NCBI GenBank assembly: GCA_037440765.1
Contig: JBBITL010000099.1
Span: 1 to 13,626 of the forward strand
From: DTKY01 sp037440765
Lineage (GTDB): Bacteria > Acidobacteriota > Terriglobia > Bryobacterales > Bryobacteraceae
Reading direction: 5' to 3'
DNA length: 13,626 nt
The notes under the pieces are model-generated. The model was given only the letters and a program-made list of their open reading frames with translations. It did no database searches and was not told where the DNA came from. Below are positions 13,624-13,626 of this stretch, piece after piece (the stretch's first letter is position 1; every line of letters starts with the position of its first letter). Position numbers and translations under genes: made by a program.

Positions 13624-13626
13624 CGG

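Overview
The window looks like chromosomal DNA of a high-GC Gram-negative bacterium, most likely an Acidobacteriota of the Solibacter/Bryobacter type. This is inferred from the gene repertoire: secreted proteins built from carboxypeptidase-regulatory-like (CarbopepD_reg) modules, a TPR protein with such a module at its N-terminus, an ECF sigma/anti-sigma/secreted-protein cluster and a Tat-exported enolase-superfamily enzyme. No rRNA, tRNA, CRISPR array, phage gene or transposase was seen, and no stretch longer than about 300 bases lacks a gene.

Layout. 1-3012 (+): two tandem genes for secreted proteins made of repeated beta-sandwich modules, the first cut by the window edge and the second coupled to it by an ATGA overlap. 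3182-4469 (+): a GT-A-like glycosyltransferase gene broken by a 100-N scaffold gap. The gap is flanked by two identical 55-bp copies, so it is very probably an assembly join and not missing DNA, although a frame change remains at the join. 4492-9057 (-): a leftward run of lexA, glgA, trxA, a terminator-like hairpin, a TPR/CarbopepD_reg protein, a small membrane-anchored YHS-like protein, and a Bcp-type peroxiredoxin with an in-frame TAG at codon 11. 9150-10490 (+): an enolase-superfamily enzyme with a twin-arginine signal, divergent from lexA. 10530-12324 (-): an ABC-2 exporter, ATPase followed by permease, overlapping by 8 nt. 12406-end (+): an ECF sigma factor with a frameshift, a one-helix anti-sigma-like protein and a small secreted protein.

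How the genes fit together. lexA, glgA and trxA are close enough to be one transcript (lexA stop and glgA start are 1 nt apart; glgA stop and trxA start are 13 nt apart), which would link an SOS-type repressor with glycogen synthesis and thiol redox control. The sigma cluster looks like a cell-surface signalling unit whose third gene encodes an exported protein.

The least ordinary signals are: a pair of 20-nt hairpins of identical architecture (4-bp stem, tandem GA mismatch, 2-bp stem, 4-nt loop) in opposite orientation between the peroxiredoxin and YHS genes, with a further copy after the ABC permease gene, which points to a REP-like dispersed family; the false gap; and a cluster of reading-frame faults at 3.2-5.0 kb and 12.5-13.6 kb while the 7 kb between them is intact. 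I did not find a convincing new multi-gene system.
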